A program made the position numbers and the translations under genes. The notes below the pieces were generated by a model. It was not told the origin of the DNA. It saw nothing but the letters and a program-made list of their open reading frames with translations, and ran no database searches. This document shows positions 1 to 9,009 of a DNA stretch of 44,792 bases, one piece after another (position 1 is the stretch's first letter; the number at the start of each line of letters is the position of its first letter). This stretch comes from Gammaproteobacteria bacterium (GTDB lineage Bacteria > Pseudomonadota > Gammaproteobacteria > JAGOUU01): positions 1-44,792 of the forward strand of contig JAGOUU010000007.1 of the NCBI GenBank assembly GCA_018061105.1, read 5' to 3'.

Positions 1-2918
1 GTGTCGCTGAAAGTGATAAGTTCAATCAATTAATTATTGATGCTAATTTTACTTGGCGTGAAGTTGCTATATTGCGTGCTTATTGCAAATATTTTCGCCA
101 GATTGGATTTACTTTTAGTGAAACTTATATTCAAGAAACTATATTAAATAATACAGAAATTGCTATTGATCTAGTAAGTTTATTTAAATCTAGATTAAGT
201 CCACTGGAGAAAACCGATTCAGAAGATTTGATAAAAGCAAAAATTTTAGATGCTTTAGAAAAAATTAGTAATCTTGATGAAGATAGAATTCTCCGCAGGT
301 TCTTAGATGTAATTTTAGCAACATTACGGACAAATTTCTTTCAAGTAGATAGCAATAGTAATTTTAAAAATTATATTTCTTTTAAATTGAATCCAGCCTT
401 AATTCCCGATCTGGTATTGCCGCTACCAATGTTTGAGGTTTTTGTCTATTCTGCTCGTACAGAGGGAGTGCATTTACGAGGTGCTAAAGTAGCTCGTGGT
501 GGCTTACGCTGGTCTGATCGCAGAGAAGATTTTCGAACTGAAGTATTGGGCTTGATGAAAGCACAGCAAGTTAAAAATGCTGTTATTGTACCAGCAGGAG
601 CCAAAGGTGGATTTGTTTGTAAACAATTGCCGTCAGGCAACCGTGATGAGATCATGCAAGAGGTAATAGCTTGTTATTCGACATTTATACGGGGCTTATT
701 AGATATTACTGATAATATTATTAATGATAATATAGTTCCTGCCGAGAATATCGTTCGACATGACGAAGATGATCCATATTTAGTAGTAGCGGCTGATAAA
801 GGTACAGCTACTTTTTCAGATATAGCCAATGGTATTTCAGCAGAATATAACTTCTGGCTAGGAGATGCTTTTGCTTCTGGCGGAAGTGTTGGATACGATC
901 ATAAAAAAATGGGAATTACTGCTCGTGGAGCATTTGAGTCTGTTAAAAGACATTTTCATTCTTATAATATTAATGTTAATACTACAGATTTTACAGTTGT
1001 GGGCATCGGAGATATGGCGGGAGATGTATTTGGTAACGGATTGCTCTTATCTAAGCATATGAAGCTCTTAGCAGCTTTCAATCACATGCATATCTTTTTA
1101 GATCCTAATCCTGAACCAACGGTTAGTTTTGCTGAGCGTGAACGGTTATTTAATTTACCACGTTCAACATGGCAAGATTACAATGAACAATTGATTTCTC
1201 CAGGTGGTGGTGTTTTCTCAAGATTCGTAAAAGCAATCAAGCTCTCATCAGAAATAAAACAGGCTTTAGGTATAGACTCAGCAGTTGAATCTTTAATGCC
1301 TAATGATTTAATTAAAGAAATTCTCAAAGCACCTGTAGATCTCTTATGGAACGGTGGTATTGGTACTTATGTTAAGGCTAGCACTGAAACTGATCCTCAA
1401 GTAGGTGATCGTAGTAACGATGCGGTCAGGATTAATGGTAATCAACTGAAATGTAAAGTTGTTGGTGAAGGTGGTAATTTAGGTTTTACCCAATTAGGAC
1501 GCGTAGAAGCAGCTTTAAACAATATTTCATTATTTACAGATTTTATTGACAATTCAGGTGGTGTTGACTGCTCTGATCATGAAGTAAATCTAAAAATCTT
1601 GCTTAACCCTATTATAAAATCTGGTGATATGACTATAAAACAACGTAATCAGTTATTAGAAAAAATGACTGACGAAGTTGCGCAATTAGTCTTAAATAAT
1701 AATTATAATCAGGGCTACGCCATTAGCTTAGCTGCTAGTAGATCTGCAAAAACATTAGAAGAACATGCAAAATTTATTAGAGTCCTAGAGCGCGAAGGTT
1801 TATTAAACAGAGAAATAGAGTTTTTGCCTAGTGATGAGCAAATCATTGAGCGTAAAGCTAGGAATCTGGGCTTAACAAGACCTGAGATTGCTGTATTGAT
1901 GGCTTATAGTAAAATTGTTTTAAAACGTGAAATACTTAATTCAGATTTACCAAATGATGTTAACGTAGAATTTGCTTTAGAAACAGCTTTTCCGGCTATT
2001 ATAAAAGAATCGTATGCACAACCAATGGAGCAGCATCGTCTTAAAGCAGAAATTATAGCGACCCAGATAAGTAATGAAATCATTAACACAATGGGTCTTA
2101 CTTATATTAAACGCCTTTCGGATGAGACTGGTGCGAGTACATCTGATATAGTACGAGCCCATATGATCTCACAAGAGATTTTAGACAAAGATAATATTGT
2201 TAAGCAGGTTTTAACTCACTCGGAAAAAATAGATTCTGGGTTAATAATGCAAGTCTTATTTGAGTATATAAGATTAATTCGCAGAAGCACACGTTGGCTC
2301 TTACGTAATTATAGAACAGGCTTAGATATTAAAGAACAGATAGAATTCAGAAAGCCATTATTTAATCAGTTATGGGCTGGTTTATATGACGTAGTCAGTG
2401 ATACTGAAAAAGATCTGATAAACGTAACCAAAAACAAATACATAGAAGCAGGAATGGATGCACAATTAGCAAATAAAATGGCTTACATAAAGCTTTTATA
2501 TTCTGCAATGGATGTAACATATATTTGTTATAATTATCATGCTGATCTTAATCAAGTAGCGCGTTTATACTATGCTGTTGGCGAGCGTTTATTTTTAAAT
2601 ATGTTTAGAGATCAAATTAACTCTAATCCGGTAGACGACAATTGGGATGCTTTAGCCAGAGCTGCGATAAGAGATGATATAGATGTCTATCAGAGAGAAA
2701 TAACAATTGGTATTTTACAGGCTAAGAATCTACCAGACGATCTTGAAGAACGATTAAATACTTGGGAAGAATTATGTACCCCATTAATTCATAGATGGAA
2801 TCTGATGTTAATTGAATTAAAAGCTACTAAATCAAAAGAGTTTACAATATTCTCCGTTGCTTTACGTGAGCTTTATGATCTTGCACAATTAACTGATAAG
2901 ATACTGGCTGATAAATAA
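1..2918 (+). CDS. gdhB: NAD-specific glutamate dehydrogenase, large type (3' part)
   Basis: Oxidatively deaminates glutamate to 2-oxoglutarate and ammonia with NAD, feeding amino-acid carbon into the TCA cycle in the cytoplasm. The reading frame is open from base 3 at the window edge, so the true start lies upstream; about 971 residues are visible, against roughly 1,600 for the family. Conserved blocks include GGLRWSDRREDFRTEVLGLM, PAGAKGGFV (substrate-binding lysine region) and GIGDMAGDVFGNG, followed by the long helical C-terminal part typical of the 180-kDa class. The stop codon lies inside the first copy of an 8-bp tandem repeat that leads into pyrD. The sequence shows no internal frameshift. 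Identification of the family is secure; physiological direction (catabolic) is inferred from what is known of this class. Confidence 0.95.
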   Translation, partial: VAESDKFNQLIIDANFTWREVAILRAYCKYFRQIGFTFSETYIQETILNNTEIAIDLVSLFKSRLSPLEKTDSEDLIKAKILDALEKISNLDEDRILRRFLDVILATLRTNFFQVDSNSNFKNYISFKLNPALIPDLVLPLPMFEVFVYSARTEGVHLRGAKVARGGLRWSDRREDFRTEVLGLMKAQQVKNAVIVPAGAKGGFVCKQLPSGNRDEIMQEVIACYSTFIRGLLDITDNIINDNIVPAENIVRHDEDDPYLVVAADKGTATFSDIANGISAEYNFWLGDAFASGGSVGYDHKKMGITARGAFESVKRHFHSYNINVNTTDFTVVGIGDMAGDVFGNGLLLSKHMKLLAAFNHMHIFLDPNPEPTVSFAERERLFNLPRSTWQDYNEQLISPGGGVFSRFVKAIKLSSEIKQALGIDSAVESLMPNDLIKEILKAPVDLLWNGGIGTYVKASTETDPQVGDRSNDAVRINGNQLKCKVVGEGGNLGFTQLGRVEAALNNISLFTDFIDNSGGVDCSDHEVNLKILLNPIIKSGDMTIKQRNQLLEKMTDEVAQLVLNNNYNQGYAISLAASRSAKTLEEHAKFIRVLEREGLLNREIEFLPSDEQIIERKARNLGLTRPEIAVLMAYSKIVLKREILNSDLPNDVNVEFALETAFPAIIKESYAQPMEQHRLKAEIIATQISNEIINTMGLTYIKRLSDETGASTSDIVRAHMISQEILDKDNIVKQVLTHSEKIDSGLIMQVLFEYIRLIRRSTRWLLRNYRTGLDIKEQIEFRKPLFNQLWAGLYDVVSDTEKDLINVTKNKYIEAGMDAQLANKMAYIKLLYSAMDVTYICYNYHADLNQVARLYYAVGERLFLNMFRDQINSNPVDDNWDALARAAIRDDIDVYQREITIGILQAKNLPDDLEERLNTWEELCTPLIHRWNLMLIELKATKSKEFTIFSVALRELYDLAQLTDKILADK

Positions 2919-2959
2919 TTAAATAATTAAATAATTAAATAATTAAATAATTAAATAAT
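2913..2959. repeat. 8-bp tandem repeat AAATAATT, 5 full copies plus 7 bases
   Basis: Perfect direct repeats of AAATAATT begin at 2913, 2921, 2929, 2937 and 2945, with a seven-base partial copy at 2953. The gdhB stop codon (2916-2918) is in the first copy and the pyrD ATG (2965) is 5 bases after the array. The array occupies the place where a Shine-Dalgarno sequence for pyrD should be, and none is seen. Copy-number change would alter leader length without touching either coding frame. Confidence 0.9.
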
Positions 2960-2964
2960 AAAAT

Positions 2965-4038
2965 ATGTTGTATTATATATTTAAAAAAATTATATTTTTA
3001 TTTGAGCCCGAGTTTTCTCATAAATTAACTTTTAAGTTATTAAATATTTTAGATAAATTAAAAGTATTAGATTTATATGAAATATTTAATAAAAATAAAT
3101 TTAAGCTTGATTTTAATCCAGACTTTAATCCAGATCGTAAGTTTAACCACTTAAAATTTAAGAATAAATTGGGATTAGCTGCAGGAGTCGATAAAAATGG
3201 TGAGTATATATTACCCATAAGTAAATTAGGTTTTGGTTTTATTGAAGTTGGGACAATTACCCCTAAGCCACAAATAGGTAATGCAAAGCCTAGATTATTT
3301 CGTCTAAAAGATCAAGAAGCTATTATAAACCGCATGGGTTTTAATAATATAGGTATTGATAATTTAATCAAGAATATTATTAAAACAAAAAATAAATTAA
3401 GTAAAAATAATATAATCTTAGGTGTAAATATAGGTAAAAATGCCGCTACACCAATTGAGAAAGCTATAGATGATTATTTAATATGTTTTGAAAAGGCTTA
3501 TTTAATTAGTGATTATATATGTATTAATATATCTTCTCCTAATACGCAGAATTTAAGAAATCTTCAAGAAAAAGAGTATCTGAATAATTTATTATCACAA
3601 ATAACGCTCAAACGGCAAGATTTAATAAATATTCATCAAAAACATACTCCAATAGCACTTAAGATTGCCCCTGATCTGACGTTTAATGAAATCGCTGATA
3701 TTTGTGATTTAATAATAAAATATAAAATTGACATAATCATTGCTACTAATACAACTAATGAAGATAAATTATTATATAACAAAGATAATATGAAGATTAT
3801 GGGTGGTCTAAGTGGTAGACCGTTATGTAATAAATCTAATAGTATTTTAGTCCAGGTTGTTGATTATTTTAAGAGTAAAGATTATCGCAAGAATATAATT
3901 ATTATAGCAGTAGGGGGGATTGGTTCAGTTGAAGATGCACAGCATAAATTATCTTTGGGTGCAGATTTGATTCAGTTGTATACTGGTTTGGTATACAAAG
4001 GGCCTAAATTAGCTAGAGATATTTTAACTTCTATTTGA
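2965..4038 (+). CDS. pyrD: Dihydroorotate dehydrogenase (quinone), class 2
   Basis: Oxidises dihydroorotate to orotate in pyrimidine synthesis, passing electrons to the membrane quinone pool. The 357-residue product has the class 2 layout: an N-terminal extension of about 60 residues for membrane contact, then an FMN-binding TIM barrel with AAGVDKNGE, GFGFIEVGTITPKPQ, NRMGFNN, the catalytic-serine motif NISSPNT, and the C-terminal phosphate-binding segment GGIGSVEDA. It is slightly longer than the E. coli enzyme (336) because of lysine- and asparagine-rich insertions typical of low-G+C genomes. It lies 46 bases behind gdhB, separated by the tandem repeat. No good ribosome-binding site is visible before the ATG. 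Confidence 0.95.
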   Translation: MLYYIFKKIIFLFEPEFSHKLTFKLLNILDKLKVLDLYEIFNKNKFKLDFNPDFNPDRKFNHLKFKNKLGLAAGVDKNGEYILPISKLGFGFIEVGTITPKPQIGNAKPRLFRLKDQEAIINRMGFNNIGIDNLIKNIIKTKNKLSKNNIILGVNIGKNAATPIEKAIDDYLICFEKAYLISDYICINISSPNTQNLRNLQEKEYLNNLLSQITLKRQDLINIHQKHTPIALKIAPDLTFNEIADICDLIIKYKIDIIIATNTTNEDKLLYNKDNMKIMGGLSGRPLCNKSNSILVQVVDYFKSKDYRKNIIIIAVGGIGSVEDAQHKLSLGADLIQLYTGLVYKGPKLARDILTSI

Positions 4039-4039
4039 A

Positions 4040-4074
4040 TTGAAAGTATAATTATATTAAAGTATTAATTATAC
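4040..4074 (+). promoter_or_regulatory. Candidate promoter overlapped by an inverted repeat, upstream of the subtilase gene
   Basis: TTGAAA (4040-4045) and TATTAA (4063-4068) are 17 bases apart, a plausible weak sigma-70 promoter. A perfect 9-bp inverted repeat, GTATAATTA (4046-4054) and TAATTATAC (4066-4074), covers the spacer and -10 box. It could be an operator, or a hairpin ending the pyrD transcript, although no T-run follows. AT-rich sequence makes chance matches likely. Confidence 0.3.
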
Positions 4075-4117
4075 ACTGTTGCTCAGAGCCGCTCTCATAT
4101 TACTAGGAGTTTATTAT

Positions 4118-5923
4118 ATGGACATTAAATTATATCTTCAAAAAATTATCCAGACAGCTTTTTTATTAATATCGGGAGTTGGCTTAGCAAATGCAACTGC
4201 TCAGTATATTATTAAAATTAATCCATATTCAGTCAAAAGTTTTGATGGTTATCATAAAGAATTATTCATTAAAAATAAACTTTCAATTATATTCAGCAAT
4301 GAGAATATTAACAATATAATATTAGAAAATATTGTCGAAAATGTTTATATTATTAAATTGCCGAGTCTAGATGCAATACAAGACAAAGATAGATTAGTAA
4401 ATTTAACAGATCCAGATATTATTTATTTTACCACGGATTATGCGGGTTATTTTAAACCAATCCCTGATCCTAAAATTAGTTTAACAGAATATACAGATTT
4501 AACTCATTCTGCTCAATGGAATCATTTTGTTGGCCCTGCCGGTATATCTTTAGAATCAAAAGCCTTTGCTAATGATTTGGGCTGGAGTTTTTGGCAAAAT
4601 AAAACCAAAAAAGCAGATAAGTCAGTTATTGTTGGTGTATTAGATACAGGAATTGAAGAAAATAAAAATTTATCAGAAAGTGTTTTAAAAAATAAAAATA
4701 AATTTTTTGGTTGGAATTTTAGTGGTAATAATAATGATCTTACAGACGAAACCAAAGGCTATCATGGTACTCATGTTGCGGGAATAATAGCAGCTCAGGG
4801 CCCTGATGCCTATAGTGTTGGCATTGGCGGGACTGACATTAAGCCTAATATAAAAATTCTTCCGGTTAAAATTCCTGATCGCACAGGCATGTTTTATGAA
4901 AGCAATGTTATTCGGGCAATTTATTGGGCCGTAGGTGCTCATGTTAATGGAGTGCCTAATAATATCTATCCAGTACAAGTAATAAATATGAGTTTTGGGA
5001 TTGATGAACGCATTGGAAAAGAAATTGAAAATTGTAGCCCAGCAGTTCAAGAGGCTATTGATTATGCTATAAACAAGGGCGTTACTATAGTTGTAGCTGC
5101 TGGTAATAAAAACTCAGGACAAGATGCTGGTTCTCCAGGGGGTTGTACCGGTGTGATCAGGGTAGCTTCTACAGGGCCAACTGGTTTAAGATCATATTTT
5201 TCAAACTATGGTATGGGTGTAAACTTTGCAGCACCTGGTGGTGATAAAAAATATGGCAAAATAGGTGGTATTTTATCAACAGTCAAAGAAGGTGCAGGAA
5301 CAGAAAATTCAGGTTTAGACTTTTTTCAAGGCACTAGTATGGCTGCCCCACATGTGAGTGGTTTGATAGGATTATTACATGCTTTAGATAATAAAAATAA
5401 ACTAACCCCTAAAGATATAGAGAATTTACTTAGTGTTACAGCTCATGATTTTAGTAATGATGCTGATAATTTGACTTTAGAAAATTCTTGTTACGGTGAA
5501 AAGTCTTGTGGTCATGGTATTGTAGATGCTTATAACGCTTTACAGGCTTTAGTTGCTCGTTATGATGTATTGCTTAGTTCACCGTCTGCTAAACTGTTGG
5601 ACCTAAAAGCTCATCCTGATTGCAAAGAAGGAGAGGTAATTCCAAATAAGCAATCATTAGATTTAGCTGTAGGTAGGTTTACGATTGATTCTAATCCTGA
5701 TCTGGATTCTATGGATTCTATGGATCCTATGGATTCTGTAGATATAAGATGCCAGTTGCCAGAAGCATATGAACAACCTAAACTTGAGCTTTTAGACAAT
5801 AAGCAAATTAAAGTTCATTATGGAAAAGTTAGCTATACTTTGCAACACGACTTTGTGCACTGTAATAAAATTGGCTTTGATGGTCTTGGTTGTTACTGGC
5901 CTGAATCAATGCATAATAAATAA
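4118..5923 (+). CDS. Secreted subtilisin-like serine protease (S8 family)
   Basis: Predicted exported peptidase of 601 residues. The start is taken at 4118 because AGGAG (4105-4109) sits 8 bases upstream and the protein then begins with a signal peptide (MDIKLYLQKIIQ, a hydrophobic core, then ANA as a likely cleavage site near residue 27). The catalytic triad is visible: Asp176 in GVLDTG, His216 in YHGTHVAG and Ser407 in QGTSMAAPHVSG. Residues about 27-150 could be a propeptide-like region. The C-terminal 120 residues contain several cysteines and a short DSM/DPM repeat encoded by 9-bp DNA repeats. A frame extension to a TTG at 4079 exists but lacks a Shine-Dalgarno sequence. Substrate and whether it is released or surface-held are unknown. 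Confidence 0.9.
   Translation: MDIKLYLQKIIQTAFLLISGVGLANATAQYIIKINPYSVKSFDGYHKELFIKNKLSIIFSNENINNIILENIVENVYIIKLPSLDAIQDKDRLVNLTDPDIIYFTTDYAGYFKPIPDPKISLTEYTDLTHSAQWNHFVGPAGISLESKAFANDLGWSFWQNKTKKADKSVIVGVLDTGIEENKNLSESVLKNKNKFFGWNFSGNNNDLTDETKGYHGTHVAGIIAAQGPDAYSVGIGGTDIKPNIKILPVKIPDRTGMFYESNVIRAIYWAVGAHVNGVPNNIYPVQVINMSFGIDERIGKEIENCSPAVQEAIDYAINKGVTIVVAAGNKNSGQDAGSPGGCTGVIRVASTGPTGLRSYFSNYGMGVNFAAPGGDKKYGKIGGILSTVKEGAGTENSGLDFFQGTSMAAPHVSGLIGLLHALDNKNKLTPKDIENLLSVTAHDFSNDADNLTLENSCYGEKSCGHGIVDAYNALQALVARYDVLLSSPSAKLLDLKAHPDCKEGEVIPNKQSLDLAVGRFTIDSNPDLDSMDSMDPMDSVDIRCQLPEAYEQPKLELLDNKQIKVHYGKVSYTLQHDFVHCNKIGFDGLGCYWPESMHNK
5705..5740 (+). repeat. In-frame 9-bp tandem repeat (GATTCTATG) in the subtilase gene
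   Basis: Four units of nine bases start at 5705, 5714, 5723 and 5732; the first two are identical, the third has one change and the last is diverged at its 3' end. They encode DSM DSM DPM DSV (residues 530-541). Copy-number changes would keep the frame and only alter a linker. Confidence 0.85.
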
Positions 5924-5935
5924 ATTAGGTTAATT

Positions 5936-6628
5936 ATGAATTTAATAAGATTTATTGATCCTGACAGTAAAACTCAAAGTTATTTAATATACAGCCTCAA
6001 TGGGCATGCTGTTATTATTGATCCTGTTTATCAAGAGTGTGAAAAATATTTAGATAAATTAAAACAACTCGATCTAAAATTATTATACAGCCTAGATACT
6101 CATATTCATGCTGATCATATAACCGGCGCTGCTAAATTAAAGCGTGTAACAAATTGTAAAATTATGATGGGCAAAGAAGCTAATTTGTCCAAAGTAGATG
6201 TCCAAGTAGCTGATAGAGAAGAACTAAGCTTTGATAATATTAGTTTACAGGCAATTTATACTCCCGGTCATACTATAGAGTCGTATTGTTATTTAATTAA
6301 TTCTAGGTTATTTACGGGCGATTGCTTGCTGATAAATGCCTGTGGACGCACTGATTTTCAAAACGGTAGTGCTTATCAGCAATACGATAGTATTTTTAAT
6401 AAGTTATTAGTTTTTCCGGATGAAACTTTGGTTTACCCAGGTCATGATTATAATAACCGTACAGTTAGTACTATTCTTGAAGAGCGGACAAATAATCCTA
6501 GGTTACAGGTTCAAGATGTTAAAGCATTTGCTAACATAATGAATAATTTAAATTTGCCTAGGCCTAAGCTTATGGATGTTGCTGTTCCTAGGAATTTAAA
6601 CTGTGGGGAAGAAGTGGAATCGTGTTGA
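5936..6628 (+). CDS. ETHE1-like persulfide dioxygenase (metallo-beta-lactamase fold)
   Basis: Likely oxidises glutathione persulfide to sulfite using a mononuclear iron centre. The 230-residue protein shows the metal-binding motif THIHADHITGA (HxHxDH), a second histidine in YTPGHTIES, the bridging aspartate in FTGDCLL, and a last histidine in YPGHDYNN. The segment CGRTDFQNG is characteristic of the ETHE1/persulfide dioxygenase branch rather than of glyoxalase II. It begins 12 bases after the subtilase stop, so the two may be cotranscribed, though no functional link is obvious. No fused rhodanese domain is present. The exact substrate is inferred from family membership. Confidence 0.85.
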   Translation: MNLIRFIDPDSKTQSYLIYSLNGHAVIIDPVYQECEKYLDKLKQLDLKLLYSLDTHIHADHITGAAKLKRVTNCKIMMGKEANLSKVDVQVADREELSFDNISLQAIYTPGHTIESYCYLINSRLFTGDCLLINACGRTDFQNGSAYQQYDSIFNKLLVFPDETLVYPGHDYNNRTVSTILEERTNNPRLQVQDVKAFANIMNNLNLPRPKLMDVAVPRNLNCGEEVESC

Positions 6629-6671
6629 AATTGATTAGAATATATGTAGTTCTAAGTTAGCTTAAGTTATA

Positions 6672-8684
6672 TTACTGTCTAGACTTTTTGTTTTCAATAG
6701 TCAATGGAAATACTTCACTTAAAATAGCTGAGTTTTTACCCAGTCTGCTGCGATATATAGCCGTATTAGTTAAAACTCGTTTTAGATAATCTCTTGTTTC
6801 ATAAAAAGGGACTAATTCTATCCAGATATCGGTTGCAATAGGTTTATTATCTTTAAGCCATTTTTTTACTCTGCCAGGGCCGGCATTATAGGCAGCAGTA
6901 GCTAAAACAGGGTTACCTTTGTTTTCATCAAGCATTTTTTGTAAATAGGCAGAGCCTAGACGAATGTTGGTAGTTTCATTAAGTAGACTTAATTGATTTC
7001 TATAAGGTATTTTATTGGATTTAGCAAGTTTTTGCGCGGTAGCAGGCATTAACTGCATTAAACCTAAAGCTCCCGCACGTGATTTAGCATCGACAATAAA
7101 AGCACTTTCTTGTCTGCTAATAGCAAAAACCCAAGCTGGATCAATATTATATTTTTTTGCAAATTTTAAAACAGAATCTTGATAGCCAAGTGGATAACGA
7201 AAATGTAAAAAAGCATTGCTGTGCAATTTATCTGCTTGTTTGTCTTCTTGTTTATCTTTTGAATCTTGAGCTGGTTCGTTCAGATTTATAATATTTCGAT
7301 CATGCCAATTTAATTCACTGGCGATATTAGCAGCTATATATTTTTGCTTATCATCTAAAATTTTCATGACATTGTTCCATTCAAGCCGAGCAAATGTAAA
7401 TCTTTTAATTTTATAAAATTCCAATGCTCGACTTACCCCAGGATTATTAAGTAATTTTAATTTATCAGCTTTATAGGGTTGTGTAATAGCAAATTCTATA
7501 GGGCAGAGCTGTTTGGAATTACTGCATGCAAGTAGTCCATAATAATTAATTTTATGAGAAATAGAAGAGTATAATTCTTTAGCTTTTTCTGGTTGTTTTG
7601 TTTCACCATAAGCACGTGCGAGCCAGTAGATCCATATATCTTCTTTTTGTAAAGTTTCTGGCATTTCTTCTATTCTTTTGAGAACTAATGGCCAGTTAGT
7701 GTTTTTTAAGGCGTTTTTTATAGCAACTGTATGCAGCTGTTCGTTAAAATATTCTAGCGGAATGTCATTTAGTAATAATTCGATTTTATCGTGATCAGTC
7801 ATAAACATTCTGATTGCTATGAAACGATAAAAGTCGTATTTATTTGGATCAGTAAATTGAAATCTTAAATTAAGATCTCGGTAATGACGTAGTGATAATT
7901 CAATATTTTTTTGAGCAATTTTCTTTAAAGCATAGATCAATATTTTTTGATGAAAGTCGTTATTAGCATCGAACAATTTTGCATGATTAATTAATTTTAG
8001 GTCTTTATTGACTCTTAGCCAGAGTTTTACATCTTCATTAGATTCTGCTGGAAGATGGGTTCCTAAGGCTTTTACAAGATCTGGTTTATTGTTATCTATA
8101 GCTAAAATAATTCTTTGCCAGATTAATTCTTGCGTAACAATATTATTATTAATCCAATGAGTAAATAGGGCATCACATTCTTTTGGTCTGGACTCACCAG
8201 TTAGCCATAAATTAGAAATATCTTCTGGAGTAATTTTTTCAGGAGATACATGTGCAAGAGCTGTATAATATAGGCATTTGAGATTAGTTGAATTATTAGG
8301 GATATAGTAAGTAATGACTTCATTCCATCGGTTTTTTTTAGCTAGATGATTTATCCAATAATGATTCATTGTCCTAGAAATAGGGTCGTTAGGGTATTTA
8401 TTATAGAAGGCCTTTATTTTTTCTACGGGTTCATATCTTAACTGATTTTTTATAAGTTCGAATTCTAAATATGGATATAAGCTGTAAGATTTTAAATTTT
8501 TTGAAATTTGATTTTCAGAGATTATCTTGCCTGAATGGATTAAATTTTCAGTTTTAAGAAACTCAGATCTAAGAATCGCAGTATTAGCTAGGCAAAAAAC
8601 CGGATAGATTGTGGTTTGAATAGCTAAAAAAATAGTAAATAAAAAAACAGCAGTAAATCTTTTAATTACTGAATTAATTACCAT
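6672..8684 (-). CDS. slt: Soluble lytic murein transglycosylase
   Basis: Periplasmic enzyme that cleaves peptidoglycan glycan strands, leaving 1,6-anhydromuramic ends. The 670-residue protein starts with a hydrophobic export signal (MVINSVIKRF, then a hydrophobic core ending near residue 33). It continues with a long alpha-helical superhelix region (about residues 40-480) and a C-terminal goose-lysozyme-like domain. The catalytic glutamate is Glu526 in ISRQESAF, followed by GALGLMQLMPATA and AAYNAGPGRV, the standard SLT motifs. Size and order match E. coli Slt70 (645 residues). It is convergent with the persulfide dioxygenase gene and divergent from the small lipoprotein gene. Two AGTATA boxes at 8720-8733 are possible -10 elements for it on this strand, but no good -35 pairs with them. 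Confidence 0.93.
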   Translation of the reverse strand: MVINSVIKRFTAVFLFTIFLAIQTTIYPVFCLANTAILRSEFLKTENLIHSGKIISENQISKNLKSYSLYPYLEFELIKNQLRYEPVEKIKAFYNKYPNDPISRTMNHYWINHLAKKNRWNEVITYYIPNNSTNLKCLYYTALAHVSPEKITPEDISNLWLTGESRPKECDALFTHWINNNIVTQELIWQRIILAIDNNKPDLVKALGTHLPAESNEDVKLWLRVNKDLKLINHAKLFDANNDFHQKILIYALKKIAQKNIELSLRHYRDLNLRFQFTDPNKYDFYRFIAIRMFMTDHDKIELLLNDIPLEYFNEQLHTVAIKNALKNTNWPLVLKRIEEMPETLQKEDIWIYWLARAYGETKQPEKAKELYSSISHKINYYGLLACSNSKQLCPIEFAITQPYKADKLKLLNNPGVSRALEFYKIKRFTFARLEWNNVMKILDDKQKYIAANIASELNWHDRNIINLNEPAQDSKDKQEDKQADKLHSNAFLHFRYPLGYQDSVLKFAKKYNIDPAWVFAISRQESAFIVDAKSRAGALGLMQLMPATAQKLAKSNKIPYRNQLSLLNETTNIRLGSAYLQKMLDENKGNPVLATAAYNAGPGRVKKWLKDNKPIATDIWIELVPFYETRDYLKRVLTNTAIYRSRLGKNSAILSEVFPLTIENKKSRQ

Positions 8685-8767
8685 AATGGTTGTAAAATAT
8701 GAATTATATTATTATTCTTAGTATACCAGTATAACGTGAAAAAACAGAGGAAGTTTTACGTTCTGAT

Positions 8768-8797
8768 TTGCGATTATTACAACTCTGTGTCTATACT
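8768..8797 (+). promoter_or_regulatory. Candidate sigma-70 promoter for the small lipoprotein gene
   Basis: TTGCGA (8768-8773) and TATACT (8792-8797) are 18 bases apart and would give a leader of about 30 bases before the ATG at 8835. Just upstream, AACGT-G-AAAA (8733-8742) can pair with TTTTACGTT (8754-8762) with one bulged G, a possible hairpin or operator. Confidence 0.45.
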
Positions 8798-8834
8798 GTT
8801 TTTGTATATACATATTTTAATTTGGAGAAATCAA

Positions 8835-8993
8835 ATGAAGAAACTAGGTTTAGTCTCAATAATCTTAGCAAGTTTAGCTTTAGGCGCATGTGCACCGTAT
8901 ATGAACAGACAATTAGTGGAAGAAGTGCCTAGAAAATTAGACACTCCTTGTGTTATGACTAAAGATGGCAGCTGCGCAGGTTGGACTAAGTAG
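8835..8993 (+). CDS. Small predicted lipoprotein (52 residues)
   Basis: The start at 8835 is chosen because GGAGA (8824-8828) lies 6 bases upstream and the product begins with a short lipoprotein signal: MKKLG, a hydrophobic stretch, and the lipobox LGAC with the lipidated cysteine at residue 19. The mature part is only about 34 residues and carries two cysteines near its end (TPCVMTKDGSCAGW), which could form a disulfide in the periplasm. The charged residues after the cysteine do not include Asp at position +2, so outer-membrane sorting is expected under the E. coli rule. No family was recognised; it sits between two cell-wall genes, which hints at an envelope role but does not prove one. 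Confidence 0.75.
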   Translation: MKKLGLVSIILASLALGACAPYMNRQLVEEVPRKLDTPCVMTKDGSCAGWTK

Positions 8994-9009
8994 TATTATA
9001 ACCAGATAG

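Noticed and set aside
72-74. TTG as start codon of the glutamate dehydrogenase
   Set aside because: The frame is open to the window edge and encodes family-like sequence upstream, so the gene is simply cut.
2913-2959. Iteron-type replication origin
   Set aside because: The units are 8-bp pure AT, there is no dnaA or rep gene nearby, and simple slippage explains the array.
4685-5050. 121-codon minus-strand frame inside the subtilase gene
   Set aside because: It is antisense to the catalytic domain with no ribosome-binding site and looks like a shadow of the real frame.
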